From assembly GCF_027744825.2 (NCBI RefSeq), contig NC_071339.1:23933501-23997500 (forward strand): DNA of 64,000 nucleotides. Direction: 5' to 3'. The notes under the pieces were generated by a model that saw nothing but the letters and a program-made list of their open reading frames with translations, searched no databases and was not told where the DNA came from. Both the position numbers and the translations under genes were made by a program. Source of the DNA: Synchiropus splendidus. Its lineage: Eukaryota; Chordata; Actinopteri; Syngnathiformes; Callionymidae. This document shows positions 23,843-34,129 of the stretch, in pieces. Position 1 is the first letter of the stretch, and every line of letters starts with the position of its first letter.

Positions 23843-26800
23843 ATGGCGGCGTCCGTGTGCCGAGTCGGGAGTACCGTGGGTCGAGCACTCGTCAAAAACC
23901 GAAATGTAAGCTTCATTGTAGAATGTTGTCAAATGTTAAGTGCTGAATTGCACGACTTTCACTCTTCAGAGCGATTAGAAACGTAAGCGTTAGGCTCGGT
24001 GATCACCAGTCAAGGGAATAAGCTAACCGGCTACTGCTCGATGCAAGGTCAACTGACCGCTACCGTTTTCAATCGAAGCAGTTGCACTTTATTGACAGTA
24101 TGAACCGCTTTCTCGAGACACGACCATTGTTTCATGAAGCTTATGTGAGCGTAACCGATGGTGGTAGCTGTAATTGTGCGTCCTTGTTCGTCCTCCCGAC
24201 AAATTGTAGCTTCAGTGCTAACCGCTTTAGCAGTGACATTCGTAAAATGTTGTCACACCAACGCACGCCTATTTTTATTGACAATATTTGAAAATGAAAT
24301 CGCGCTCTATTACGATGCCTAAAGTGTTAACACTCCGTAAAGTTTTTTTGCTACCAAAACCCTATAACGAAATGTACTTAGTTCACTTCTTAATATAGCA
24401 ATAGCTCCCAAACGTGTTACAAACGTTTATAAACGAATTCTGACTCGTTAATTAATAAATCAATGTTGAGTTACAAACGAACTTAATTCATAGAAGTCAA
24501 TAAAACCCCTTCTAAGCTTTGCCCACTTGAAGCGCTACATGTTTTTAGTGGCCATTACTGAAGGGCAGATCAGTGTCCTCACTAAGAGCCAGAGTCGGGG
24601 GTCGTACTCCTGCCTCTGGACCCAACGTGAGGTACATTACCAAAATATACCGGAATGTAACTCAGCTGTTTTAATAAGAATATTTTCAACTGTGCATATA
24701 AGCCCATCAAAGATTTAACAAAAGTGCATTAATTGAAAAAGTATCACAACATCTATATTGTCTTTTATATTTATTTGGGAATGTTTTTAATGAGCTGTTT
24801 TCCCCATCTATTCCAGCCCGTCCTCTTGTGCTTGCGGCGTGGACAGGCCTCCGTTAGCTATGCCCACAGTCTGCTGGGAGCCCCTGATACTCGACTTACT
24901 TCCTTGGAAAATGGCTTGAGGGTAGCATCCGAGGAGACTGGACATTCTACATGCACTGTGAGAAACTTTCATCATTGCGGTCGGTAGTCTTTATTTTGAC
25001 CCTTTGAGCTTTTCCCAGTTGAAGCTTCACATGTTTTTGGTGGCCATTATTGAGGGGTAGAGCAATGACCTCTCTAAGAGCCAGAGTCAGGGGTCGTACT
25101 CCTGCTTCTGGACCCAACGGGAGAAACATTCCATGGAGAGTCAAATATACAGAGGACTGTTAACGCCAGTGATTAGTAATGTGTCATACCTAAGGACTAT
25201 AAGCAGTTGCCCCTAAAATAACACTGTATTTATGTTTTGAATGTTCTTCTGCAGTTTGGTTTGTTCAGAAGGCTAAACCTGTACTGTATTGTCACCTTTG
25301 CAGGTTGGTCTATGGATCAGTACTGGCAGTCGGTATGAGAATGAGAAGAACAATGGCGCTGGGTTTTTCCTGGAGCACATGGCTTTCAAGGTATTGTGAA
25401 TTAGCTTTGCTAGAAGGCTGCTAGGGCAATATTAATGGTCTTAATTAAACCCCCCCCCCCAACCTACTTAAATGTTTGTCCTGAAGGGAACTAAAAAGCA
25501 CCCACAGACAGCATTGGAGCAGCAGGTGGAGTCCATGGGCGCTCATCTGAGTGCATACACTTCCCGGGAGCACACCGCTTACTATATGAAGACTTTGGCC
25601 AAAGATCTGCCAAAGGGTAAAAAAAGATCCTTCTCACTTTGCTACTTTTTTTCTGTCAGGTTTTAACTGTTCTCAAAACTGATCCACAGCTGTGGAGCTG
25701 CTGTCAGAAGTAGTGCAGAGCTGCTCATTGAGTGAGGCAGAAATTGAGCAGCAGAGAGGAGTTGTGCTTCGTGAGCTACAGGAAGTGGAAGGTAACCAGC
25801 AGGAAGTTTGTCTGGACTTGCTGCATGCCACAGCCTTCCAGGGAACCCCACTGGGCCAGAGTGTACTGGGACCCACCAACAATGTTAGGTAACTGCCAAT
25901 TACTAATTAGATAATCATATGCCAGAAGTATATGGCTCTTCTTAATGCCATTTATGGTGTCCTCAGATCTCTCACCCGTCAAGACTTGGTTGAATACATG
26001 GAAAGCCACTACAAAGCCCCTCGCATGGTCCTGGCTGCGGCAGGAGGTTGGTCTTCATTTTTGTCCGACAGCATTTCTGCTTATATGGAAGAGGCTTTTA
26101 CCTGGACGTCTTGATCTAAAGGTGTGAACCATGATGAACTCGTGAGCTTGGCCAAGTCCCACTTTGGCAACGTATCATTTGAGTATGAGGGAGATGCTGT
26201 TCCTGTGTTGGCTCCCTGCAGATTCACAGGCAGTGAGGTACAAAATCCTGATGCGCATATACATTATACTTAAAAGTCATGTTCTTTCACTTGGGTCTTT
26301 TTCCATATCAAACCATGCTTTTATGTTCAAGCGGTATGTGCTCTGCCCCTCAGATCCGCATGCGTGATGATGGTTTACCGCTTGCTCACATCGCTATTGC
26401 TGTAGAGGGAGCTGCTGCTGCTAGTCCTGACATTATTCCTCTCATGGTGGCTAACGCAACCATTGGGAGCTATGACCTCACCTACGGTGGAGGAAAGGTA
26501 GGCCAACATCTCTTATAGTTACCTGAATGACTATGAAGTTGCATCTTGGTGCTTATATCAGCTTAAGTTTGGCAGTTCAGCTGATCATTTCCCCTTTAAG
26601 CTTTTCCCACTTGAAGCTTATCATGTTTTTGGTGGCCATTTTTGAGGGGTAGATCATTGTCCTCTCTAAGAGCCAGAGTCAGGGGTCGTACTCCTGCTTC
26701 TGGACCCAACGAGAGGCACAACACCCAATGTTGAGCAGAAATGAGTATTATGTTCTCCATAGTTGTTAACTATCACAGATTTGCTGCTGTCAAGACAATT

Positions 26801-27956
26801 CAGTGACTCACTACTGCCACCATATGTGGCTCATCTACTAGTGTAGAGTGTCTCACGGCCCAGAGGTGTAAATCGAAAAAACCTTCGACGGGCCCTATGG
26901 TTACGTATCACTGATCTAGACCAAGAGTCTTAAACCCCGCCCTTTAAACTTGTACCAGGTTTTTGATCGAACCGGTCAAGCACACATAGTTGAACCAATA
27001 ATTCAGTTTTGGATTGTACATGTGTTTTTTATTTACCCATTTGATATTAAATCAACTTGGAGTACAAAAAGCTGACTTTCGCCTTCAGAACCTGAGCAGC
27101 CGCTTGGCTCGTCTGGCCGCAGAGGAGAATCTTTGCCACAGCTTCCAGGCCTTCCACTCCTCTTACAGTGACACCGGCCTCTTGGGCATTCATTTTGTCA
27201 CAGATAAGCACAACATAGAGGACATGATGCACTGGTCCCAGAACGCTTGGTTAGTGGCCTCTTGTGTAAATTATGTAATATTGTATGCATTTGTCAAGGT
27301 GTTCAACATCTTTCCTCACCTGTTTGATGCAGGATGAACTTGTGCACCACAGTGACGGAGAGTGATGTTGCTAGAGGGAAGGTTGCTCTGAAGGCCAGTC
27401 TGATTGGACAGCTTAATGGTACACAACGCTTGAGAACCAAATGGGTTTTCTCTGAACAATGTGTTTAACCAATATGACAACTTTTTTTCCCCTCTCTCTC
27501 TAAGGAACCACTCCCATTTGTGATGACATTGGCAGACACATCCTGAACTACGGGCGGCGTATTCCTCTGACTGAGTGGGACGCTCGCATTGACGTAAGTC
27601 AAAACCATCTCCTAGTCTTTTCAATTTTTGTGCCTTTGCAGGCATGTGGAAAAATAAAATCTCAATTTGGATGTTGTTTTTAAATGTTCAACTTTTCTTG
27701 GCCTCCTTGACTCTTGTCTCTCTTTCCAGGCTGTGACTCCAAGAATGGTTCGTGATGTGTGTTCCAAATACATATATGATAAATGTCCTGCTGTGGTTGG
27801 TGTCGGTAAGTAAAAAATATTGGCCAGAATCTGAATAAGAACTGTTACGCTCCAAGATTTGTTTTAAACATCACAATGTCCATCCCCCTAGGTCCGATTG
27901 AGCAGCTTCCTGACTACAACAGAATGCGCAGTGCCATGTACTGGTTGAGGTTCTAA
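23843..27956 (+). CDS. uqcrc1: cytochrome b-c1 complex subunit 1 (core I), 13 exons, complete
   Basis: Core subunit of mitochondrial respiratory complex III, in the matrix-facing part; related to mitochondrial processing peptidase beta. Exons: 23843-23905, 24817-24957, 25304-25390, 25487-25616, 25690-25888, 25967-26046, 26122-26237, 26354-26497, 27089-27249, 27333-27418, 27505-27593, 27730-27805 and 27892-27956. All phases join, giving 478 residues with no stop. The N-terminus ([18 protein letters not shown]) is an Arg/Lys-rich presequence. The M16 peptidase site is FFLEH (residues 89-93) in place of HxxEH, the substitution expected in UQCRC1 and not in PMPCB. Further landmarks: [38 protein letters not shown], and the C-terminus [19 protein letters not shown], which is diagnostic of UQCRC1. 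Introns 1, 2 and 8 carry snoRNA-like segments. Confidence 0.96.
24506..24639 (+). ncRNA. H/ACA snoRNA candidate 1 (uqcrc1 intron 1)
   Basis: Two hairpins joined by an H box. The 5' hairpin is closed by CCCTTC/GAAGGG, with an upper stem CCAC/GTGG and GAAGC/GTTTT. H box AGATCA is at 24567-24572. The 3' hairpin is closed by CCTCA/TGAGG, with upper stem CCAGAG/CTCTGG and CGGGGG/CTCCTG around the loop TCGTA. The ACA box is at 24634-24636, 3 nt before the proposed end. The 3' pocket arms are TAAGAG and ACCCAACG; the top of the right arm lies 14 nt above ACA. It lies in sense orientation, 178 nt upstream of the exon 2 acceptor. By family knowledge it would guide pseudouridylation of rRNA or snRNA with dyskerin; the target is not identified. 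Confidence 0.75.
24999..25131 (+). ncRNA. H/ACA snoRNA candidate 2 (uqcrc1 intron 2)
   Basis: Paralogue of the intron 1 segment with the same architecture. The 5' hairpin closes with ACCCTT/AGGGGT. H box AGAGCA is at 25059-25064. The 3' hairpin closes with TCTCT/GGAGA (one G-T pair), with upper stem CCAGA/TCTGG and CAGGGG/CTCCTG around TCGTA. ACA is at 25126-25128. The pocket arms TAAGAG and ACCCAACG are identical to candidate 1. It ends 173 nt before the exon 3 acceptor. Confidence 0.75.
25451..25460 (+). repeat. C-rich tract before uqcrc1 exon 4
   Basis: An 11-nt C run at 25450-25460 lies near the exon 4 acceptor, in place of a usual T-rich polypyrimidine tract. Confidence 0.6.
26591..26723 (+). 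ncRNA. H/ACA snoRNA candidate 3 (uqcrc1 intron 8)
   Basis: Third paralogue. The 5' hairpin closes with CCCCTT/GAGGGG. H box AGATCA is at 26651-26656, 15 nt below the top of the 5' pocket. The 3' hairpin closes with CCTCTC/GAGAGG, with upper stem CCAGA/TCTGG and CAGGGG/CTCCTG around TCGTA. ACA is at 26718-26720. Guide arms of the 3' pocket are again TAAGAG and ACCCAACG. The distance to the exon 9 acceptor is 366 nt, or about 204 nt once the hAT-like insertion at 26752-26913 is subtracted. Confidence 0.75.
26752..26913 (+). mobile_element. hAT-like element, right-hand fragment in uqcrc1 intron 8
   Basis: It matches the 3' part of the copies at 6700 and 52690 (TTCTCCAT, AACTATCACAGATTTG, then GGGCCCTATGGTTACGTATCACTG). 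Non-coding, no transposase. Confidence 0.6.
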
Positions 27957-28339
27957 GGAGTTAAAAGAGTGCTCTAGATTATCCCCAATATCTCCCCCAT
28001 CACATCATTGACCACTGTTGCAGTGAGTAATCATATGGCCCTTAACAAATTGGAGTTCACTGGACATTCGGGTCTTGGAAGAGAACCCAGTGGCCCTTTC
28101 GACTTTCCGCTCACATTATTGGCCCCACTTTTATTCGATCATGAATTTGTCTGCTACTCATGTGGCACAATTCATTTGCTGCTCTTGCTGCTGCTTTACA
28201 TGTTGCTTCAGATCAAATTATCCCTAAAATGTTCGTCAACTGTCAAAATCAGTCTGGAACGTGGTGCAAGAGCATATTTATAATTCTGTAAGATTTTGTT
28301 CTGTCCTCTATTGTACATAACAGGACTTGTTGTGGAGAT

Positions 28340-28345
28340 AATAAA
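28340..28345 (+). terminator. polyadenylation signal of uqcrc1
   Basis: AATAAA, 384 bp past the stop codon; the first good match downstream of the gene. Confidence 0.6.
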
Positions 28346-28394
28346 ACAGTCTAAATGCGCCTGTTTCTCTGTCACATCCAGCAGTTTGTATGGC

Positions 28395-28670
28395 TACTTA
28401 GGGCTTGTTTATCCTACTTTGTGGGGACCAATTCGTGACAAAACCACATGACTTTGTGGGGACATTTGGCTGGACCCCTAGAGGTTAAAGCCTCAATTTG
28501 AGGATGTAGGCTTCAAAATTACTGGGTTGTTTTAATTAGGTTTACGTTTGGTTCAGAGTAAATGTTAAGTTTAGCCATTTGTTTTAGATTCTTAGGTTTA
28601 AGGTGAGAGGCTGGGGAAAGCATGAAAGTCAATGACATGTCCCCACAAAAAACTGGAAATCACCTACTTG
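28395..28670. mobile_element. MITE-like repeat with GTCCCCACA ends
   Basis: TTTGTGGGGAC occurs at 28425 and 28456, and the inverted GTCCCCACAAA at 28640. The internal words GCTGGGGAAAGCAT and CATTTGTTTT are shared with 36016-36130 and with the complement of 41650-41800. Non-coding. Confidence 0.5.
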
Positions 28671-29830
28671 AACATACTCTGGTTTTATATTTGTGTTGCT
28701 GAAACTAGACGGTATGAGGATTGCATTAATTCAGACATTACAATGGAGATGCAGCTGACTATGAAGATAAGACCTCTTTAGTTCTAGCAGGGTCAGGACC
28801 TGTTTTGATGCACATTCCACTGCATCTTGACTCATAACAGATCTCATAACAACATCTCAGATGAACTTTCATGTTTCATCAGTGACTGAGATTCCATTGG
28901 TACGACTCCGTGTGACGCTCCGTGGCTTTAGTTTGACCCAAGTTTATTTATGATTCCTGTTACTTGAGAGCCCCGAGGCCTCGAGTAAACATGCTGAAGT
29001 TAACCACTGTCGCATCGTTACACTGATGAGGATCAGCGCAGTGATGGGACGCACTGAAGTGAGTCAGGAGGGAAGCGTAAGTTCTGGGCTCCAAAGTCTC
29101 TCCTTGTCAGCTCCGTAACACTCTCGATACCTGATCCTGAAAAAGACTGGATCAGTGACTGACGCTGTGGTGGGATGATCCCACTTGCACGGTCGGCCTC
29201 AAGATGCAACTCACAGAAGCAAACAGGCTTCCATCCACACTCCCATTTCTTATGCAACCACCCTTTGATGTCTAACGGATGGCCGCGTATTAAAAGGTCC
29301 GAATAAGATGTAGATTTTCATCATCGTCACACTAATGTGGGGGAAATTTGGGCCTGCTCTTTCATGGAGAACTGCTTTTCATGTGGGGGTGTGTGACGTT
29401 GGCGGCTCACGTCAGGTCCTGGAGATTGGTCTGTAGTCGGACTAAATCAGCGGAAATCTTAATATAGCTGCAAATTAGGAAAGAAAGTAGTTCTCCTATC
29501 GGCACATTCAGGAGAACTGATAATCAGCTTTAAAGGAGGCTCTTTCTGCATAGTTCCTGATGATCTATTCGTTGATTACGTGTAATCGATTCTGTAATTT
29601 TGGCAGAGAGGTGATGTTTCAGCGGGAAGCATCAAATGTTCAGGCTGTATTTATTAAAGCCCTTCCAATAAAATGATAACATAACGGCGTGACAGCATAG
29701 CGGTTACATTGATAAGATGGATGACCTCAACATGGAGCTAGTTTTTAGTGAAACCCTGGTGATCACCTGCAGGCGACGCTTTCCAACTCATGAACAATGA
29801 CAACACTGCCGTGTCATCACACACAGTTAT
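28671..29830. other. gene-free stretch between uqcrc1 and ucn3
   Basis: No exon or repeat boundary could be supported. It may contain regulatory DNA for ucn3, but nothing specific is visible. Confidence 0.35.
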
Positions 29831-29836
29831 TTTTAG

Positions 29837-30072
29837 ATGGAGCGGGATGGCAATGAGAGGAGGAGGAAATTAGATTATAAGAAGAGAGGGTGGGATCGTA
29901 CAGAAAGGGGACGTGTTCGTGGACGCATGTGGATGAAGACCCCTATCGTGAAGAGGAGCAGTCGGCTAAACACAGCGGTCCATCAGAGAGCAGCGGGGAA
30001 CCCACCGAACATTTGTACGAGCCCAGAGGAGGAGTGGCTGACTTACCGTCAACTTCAGACAGCAGTGGCAGA
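29837..30072 (+). other. possible 5' exon upstream of ucn3
   Basis: A purine-rich segment open in two frames ends at a consensus donor (GCAGAAAGTGAGTG near 30072). The ucn3 coding exon begins behind an acceptor (CTCCACAG at 30772-30779), and CRF-family genes usually have a non-coding first exon, so this could be that exon. There is no direct evidence of transcription. Confidence 0.25.
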
Positions 30073-30787
30073 AAGTGAGTGTTTGGCTTTAAATTATGTA
30101 CTTTGTTTTTTTTTTTTTTTTTTTGGTTATCAACTTTTGCATCACCTTTTATGTTCATAGGCATGGTTTGTTTAATAGGATAGTTGAGATTCAATATTTG
30201 TTTTATTATGCAATACAATAACATGTATATTTGCTTGTGCTACGGTTGGGAGATCAGCTCATTAGTGACCAGCACTCTAAATAGATGTTTTTCGGATAAA
30301 GATTATATTAAAATCAGCACTGGAATTATTTGTATTTTTACTTCTCCACTTTAGAGTTATCAATGGAGCTGAAAATTATTATATTGCATTTTATGGTTTT
30401 TTTTTTCATATTTAAGATATTTAATGGCTACATTTACATTTTTTCCTTTTTAATGTTAAATGAGAGATAAAATAAGCAAAACTCGAATGGGAAGGAACAA
30501 GTAGCTACCCAATAAACAAAGGCACTAGATATTAATATTATGTTATTAAAAAAAACGATAATTGTGGTGAATGTTTAAATGTAATAAAACATAATCACAC
30601 ATGTATTTTTAATGACAAATATTGATCATATTTTTTCCTCCATTTATCAAAGAGTGTACAATCATGTTCATAGTCATGCAGGAGAGTGGGGTGTAATTAT
30701 TATAATTTTTTGTGAATAACACTGGCCTTAGTCAGTGCAAGTCTCATTCCTGTTCCTCCATGTACTGCTTCCTCCACAGTGGCGACC

Positions 30788-31165
30788 ATGCGAAGTGTGT
30801 GTGTGAGTCCGTGTCTGCTGCTCCTCCTGCTGTGTTGTGTGGCAGCCCACAGAGTCAACGCTGTGCTGACCAAATCTGATGAAGACACCAAGCGTGACAT
30901 GCTGGCCATCGATATCCTGAACCACAGCGGTGTGTTGAACTCATTGCTCCAGTCAGAGCGTCGCACCATGCTCCGGAGCGTTCGGGCTCCTCGTCCGCTC
31001 GCTCAGGTGCCCAAGAGAGCTCAGCAAGGGTCTCGCTTTGCCCTCTCCCTCGATGTCCCCACCAGCATCCTGAGTGTCCTCATTGATCTGGCCAAGAACC
31101 AGGACATGAGGACCAAAGCTGCAGCCAATGCGGAACTGATGGCACGGATCGGCAAACGCAAATAA
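30788..31165 (+). CDS. ucn3: urocortin-3 precursor, intact
   Basis: Precursor of a CRF-family peptide hormone that acts mainly through CRF receptor type 2. It has 125 residues in a single coding exon. Residues 1-25 are a signal peptide with a Leu run (CLLLLLLCCVAA). The propeptide runs to a dibasic site KR (76-77). The mature peptide is about 38 residues, from Phe84 (FALSLDVPTSILSVLIDLAK) to Ile121, followed by Gly122 as amide donor and the basic KRK tail. The SLDVPT and AAANAELMA signatures separate it from CRF and urotensin I and fit urocortin 3 better than urocortin 2. A GTG 9 bases upstream is also in frame, but the ATG at 30788 with CGACC before it is the natural start. A splice acceptor lies just upstream, so the 5' UTR is spliced. 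Confidence 0.93.
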   Translation: MRSVCVSPCLLLLLLCCVAAHRVNAVLTKSDEDTKRDMLAIDILNHSGVLNSLLQSERRTMLRSVRAPRPLAQVPKRAQQGSRFALSLDVPTSILSVLIDLAKNQDMRTKAAANAELMARIGKRK

Positions 31166-31201
31166 CTGTGAGCAGGAAGGCCCACACCCATTTCAACTGC
31201 A

Positions 31202-31207
31202 AATAAA
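31202..31207 (+). terminator. polyadenylation signal of ucn3
   Basis: AATAAA, 37 bp past the stop codon. Confidence 0.6.
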
Positions 31208-31925
31208 CCCACAGATTCACAGTGTATAAACTTCTGGCGGCTTTCTCTTGGTTCTGAAATGTCTTGGTGTTTGCATGAGTTCAGTTTAACCCACATGGAC
31301 AATAATATCCTATTCTTCAAGTCCACGTCAGACACACGTTGCAGTTATTAGCATCACATGCAGCACAAATGAGCGTCACAGCCGCGTGAGTGGATGAGAG
31401 ATTAGATGACAACGCACAAGCAGGATATTGACCTCTGTCCAAACAACAGACTTTTTCTGTGAAACTCTCTCTGCCAATTGTTTGATTCATGTGGCAGCAA
31501 TAACTCTTGGCTATTTTGGGACCGCTGCTTTATATGCTGTACAGTTAACTCATATCTGCACTGTGATTCATCTGTTCTCCCGCAATGAGAATGAAATGTG
31601 ATGCAACAGCGTGAAATAAACTGCTTATTAGAGCCTACACTGGGCCTTTTTTTCTGCATTTCGCAGGTCATAATCCTGTCACGATCAGTGAAGACTTTTT
31701 AAATGGCTCCGGTTTAACTGCAATGCATGCAGCCTTGAAATGAATAAAAATCATTTGATATTCATAAAAACACACAGCATATGAAGCTTGTCAAATCAAT
31801 CAAAAGAAAGTTTACTGGAAACGGTCATGAGGACAGGCCAGGTCGTTCAGCACTTGCACCTGAGAAGGAGCAGACCGTAAATTCCCTCTAATTTTTCATG
31901 TGTCTGAGCAAACACACGAACTGAC
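31208..31925. other. gene-free stretch
   Basis: Nothing beyond short open frames was seen; a second AATAAA (31616) might be an alternative 3' end signal for ucn3. Confidence 0.35.
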
Positions 31926-31939
31926 GACACAGTTAATTT

Positions 31940-32110
31940 CCTCACCCGACTAGCATGTGCTCTCTATATATTGTAGTCTGAAACCTGTGCTGCAACGATT
32001 CTCTCTCCTGTGAGTGACTTCGCCGCACCAATTGGTTCAATGCATACGCACATTTTGTTCAACCACGGGTGACTTTAAGAGAAATCAGCTCTTAAACATA
32101 ATAGTTCACG
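31940..32110 (+). repeat. diverged copy of the 34.1 kb LTR-like segment
   Basis: The words CACC(C/T)GACTAGC, CTGAAACCTG, CCAATTGG and TAAGAGAAATCAGCTC occur in the same order at 34135-34300. It is probably an LTR fragment of the same gypsy-like family as the gag at 34.4-35.4 kb. Confidence 0.5.
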
Positions 32111-32599
32111 TACGTAGACCTGTGAAAAACTGCCAGTGAAGGATACACGCGGTGTCAAAGTCATTTTATTGGTCTAATGTCACATGGCTTGATGTCTGGA
32201 TGGCTAGAAGCCATGTAGTCCAGAGATTGCAGTCATTTATATTCCATTCAGGATTAATTTTTGTTGCGCAGCATAGATATTTTTGTGTGCTGTGATCGTA
32301 TCAGCTGTGCGCAATTGCACGTGCAGCTCAGAGGGAACATTGCTTTCATGTATTATGAAATCACAAGATCATCGTGGCAGGCACGTAGCTAGAAATTAAT
32401 GCAAAGCAACATGACACAAAGCCAAAAAGAGATGAAACTGTCAAACAAGCACACAAATATTTTGTTCTTAGTATTCTATGAACAGGTTTACTGGCGACAT
32501 GTCCTACATGGGTGGCTATCATTGTTTGAATTCGCTTCAGCTTTAGTCATAGTAAAATGTAAAGTTTGTTTTTCCTGAATGCAGTTCATTGACAAAATA

Positions 32600-33160
32600 C
32601 ATCAGCTGACCCACAACGTGCTTTGTTATTGTGTATAACGCAGCCTCTTTATGCAGACGTGTCCCGCTAGCTACATTTACTGACTGTTTTTTCTTCATAT
32701 TGATGTTTAAAACCTTTCCTGTCTCCGCACTGGACCGTGGTAGAGTGTCACAGGGGAGGTGCTCGCTCTCCACACCTCCGAGGCTGGAGTGCGCACCCCA
32801 GGGTTTGATGTCCTGTTGTCGGCTGGAGCTCGGACAGGGAAGAGGTGAGTCGCGGACAGAGCGTTACATGGTTTATTACTTTGTCACAGCCAAACTGCAC
32901 AGAACTGCACATTCAGAGCTGGACACGCACCGGGCACCTCTTCACTTCTGGAGAGACTTCACTCACTCTGCAACCCGTCCCACATGCAGCGGCCACACAC
33001 ATAGACAAACAGTGCACCTGCAGCAGACACTCTACATTCACTCCTACAAAAGACTATTTTAAGGCTTGGAACGCATGATTTCTTTTTCTATTAATTGTAA
33101 AGGGAACTTTACAATTAATCCGTCTGGAACGGATTGTGGTTGAGAACCGAGGTACCACTG
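32600..33160 (+). mobile_element. mariner-like MITE, left end missing
   Basis: It closely matches 21700-22270 (TATAACGCAGCCTCT, GTGTCCCGCTAGCTACATTT, GAACCGAGGTACCACTG). The left terminal repeat is absent and the right TA is mutated to CA. Confidence 0.65.
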
Positions 33161-34120
33161 CATATGTGTTTTGGGATTTTATACTTGCTATAATAATAAT
33201 AATAATAACTTAGTAGTTTGTGTCAGGATCAGCCCTGTCATCTGTTGCCAGATAAGTTGTTTTTTTTTAATTCTTTGTTTTACTTTTGGAAAAAAAAGTC
33301 TTTTTTTTTTTTTTTGTTTCATGACCAATGTTACAAAAAATCACCAAAATTCTACATTTTAATCACCATAAGTAATAACGTTATGTAGTTGCTTTTTTGG
33401 TTTAATGCCATGAAAAAATTCTAGTTTCTGCATTTGTCATTACAGATAGCTTCAGGAACAATTGAAAGTATTTTAAAAACATTCAAAAATATTGAGAATT
33501 TTTTTTTCATATCAAATGATATGAAGTGTTTTAATAATGGCATTTTTTTTGTCATATCCCTACTTCCACATTTTAAATGCACACTTTTGTAACTTCAAAA
33601 ATATACACGAGGTTCACGCTCAGCACTCTCCACTTTTGAATCTCCACTTTTGATACTCCCTTCTTTGCAGTCGAGGTAAGGGAGGTCTGTGGCGACTTCT
33701 GTAATAGTATATAGTATAATGATTATAGTATAATCGTGTTTATAATTTAAAAAAAAAGTAGAAATAGAAGCCTTTCAATTGTCTTTGAATTTTCTACAAT
33801 ATTACATATTTTAACATACATTAACTGAATAATAACGTCATTTATTCAAAATATAAATCTAGAATCTCCGAATACAACAAGTAAACTAACTCTTGTCATT
33901 GAAGTCACATTACACCATTGAAGGTGCTGAATATCAAAGCAACCTTGGCAATATTTATCCTTTTTCAAACTGATAAGACTTATGAATCTATTGCTCCTGC
34001 TTTTGTGACACTTCGTTTTGTCCACTTGAGGCCACTATATTCCGTGACGGCTGGTTGTGGAATGGTGCCTGTGTGGATCAGGCTAAAACGAACGAGGAAT
34101 ATGCTTCTTTCCCACACTAT
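33161..34120. other. AT-rich gene-free stretch
   Basis: Contains an (ATA)n tract near 33191 and several T runs, but no gene or bounded repeat. Confidence 0.4.
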
Positions 34121-34129
34121 ACTGTTAAC

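Noticed and set aside
24506..26723. Calling the three intronic repeats a SINE
   Set aside because: No A/B boxes, no tail, no target duplications; same orientation as the host gene, compensated stems and correctly placed H and ACA boxes fit a snoRNA better. Copy number outside the window is unknown.
24506..26723. C/D-box snoRNA reading of the same segments
   Set aside because: No RTGATGA C box near the 5' end and no CTGA D box near the 3' end in all three copies.
23843..27956. PMPCB (processing peptidase beta) as identity
   Set aside because: The zinc-site first His is replaced (FFLEH) and the C-terminus IEQLPDYNR...WLRF is that of UQCRC1.
30788..31165. Urocortin 2 or CRF as identity
   Set aside because: SLDVPT followed by SILSVLIDLAK and AAANAELMARIGKRK fits urocortin 3; no CRF-type SEEPPISLDLTF start.
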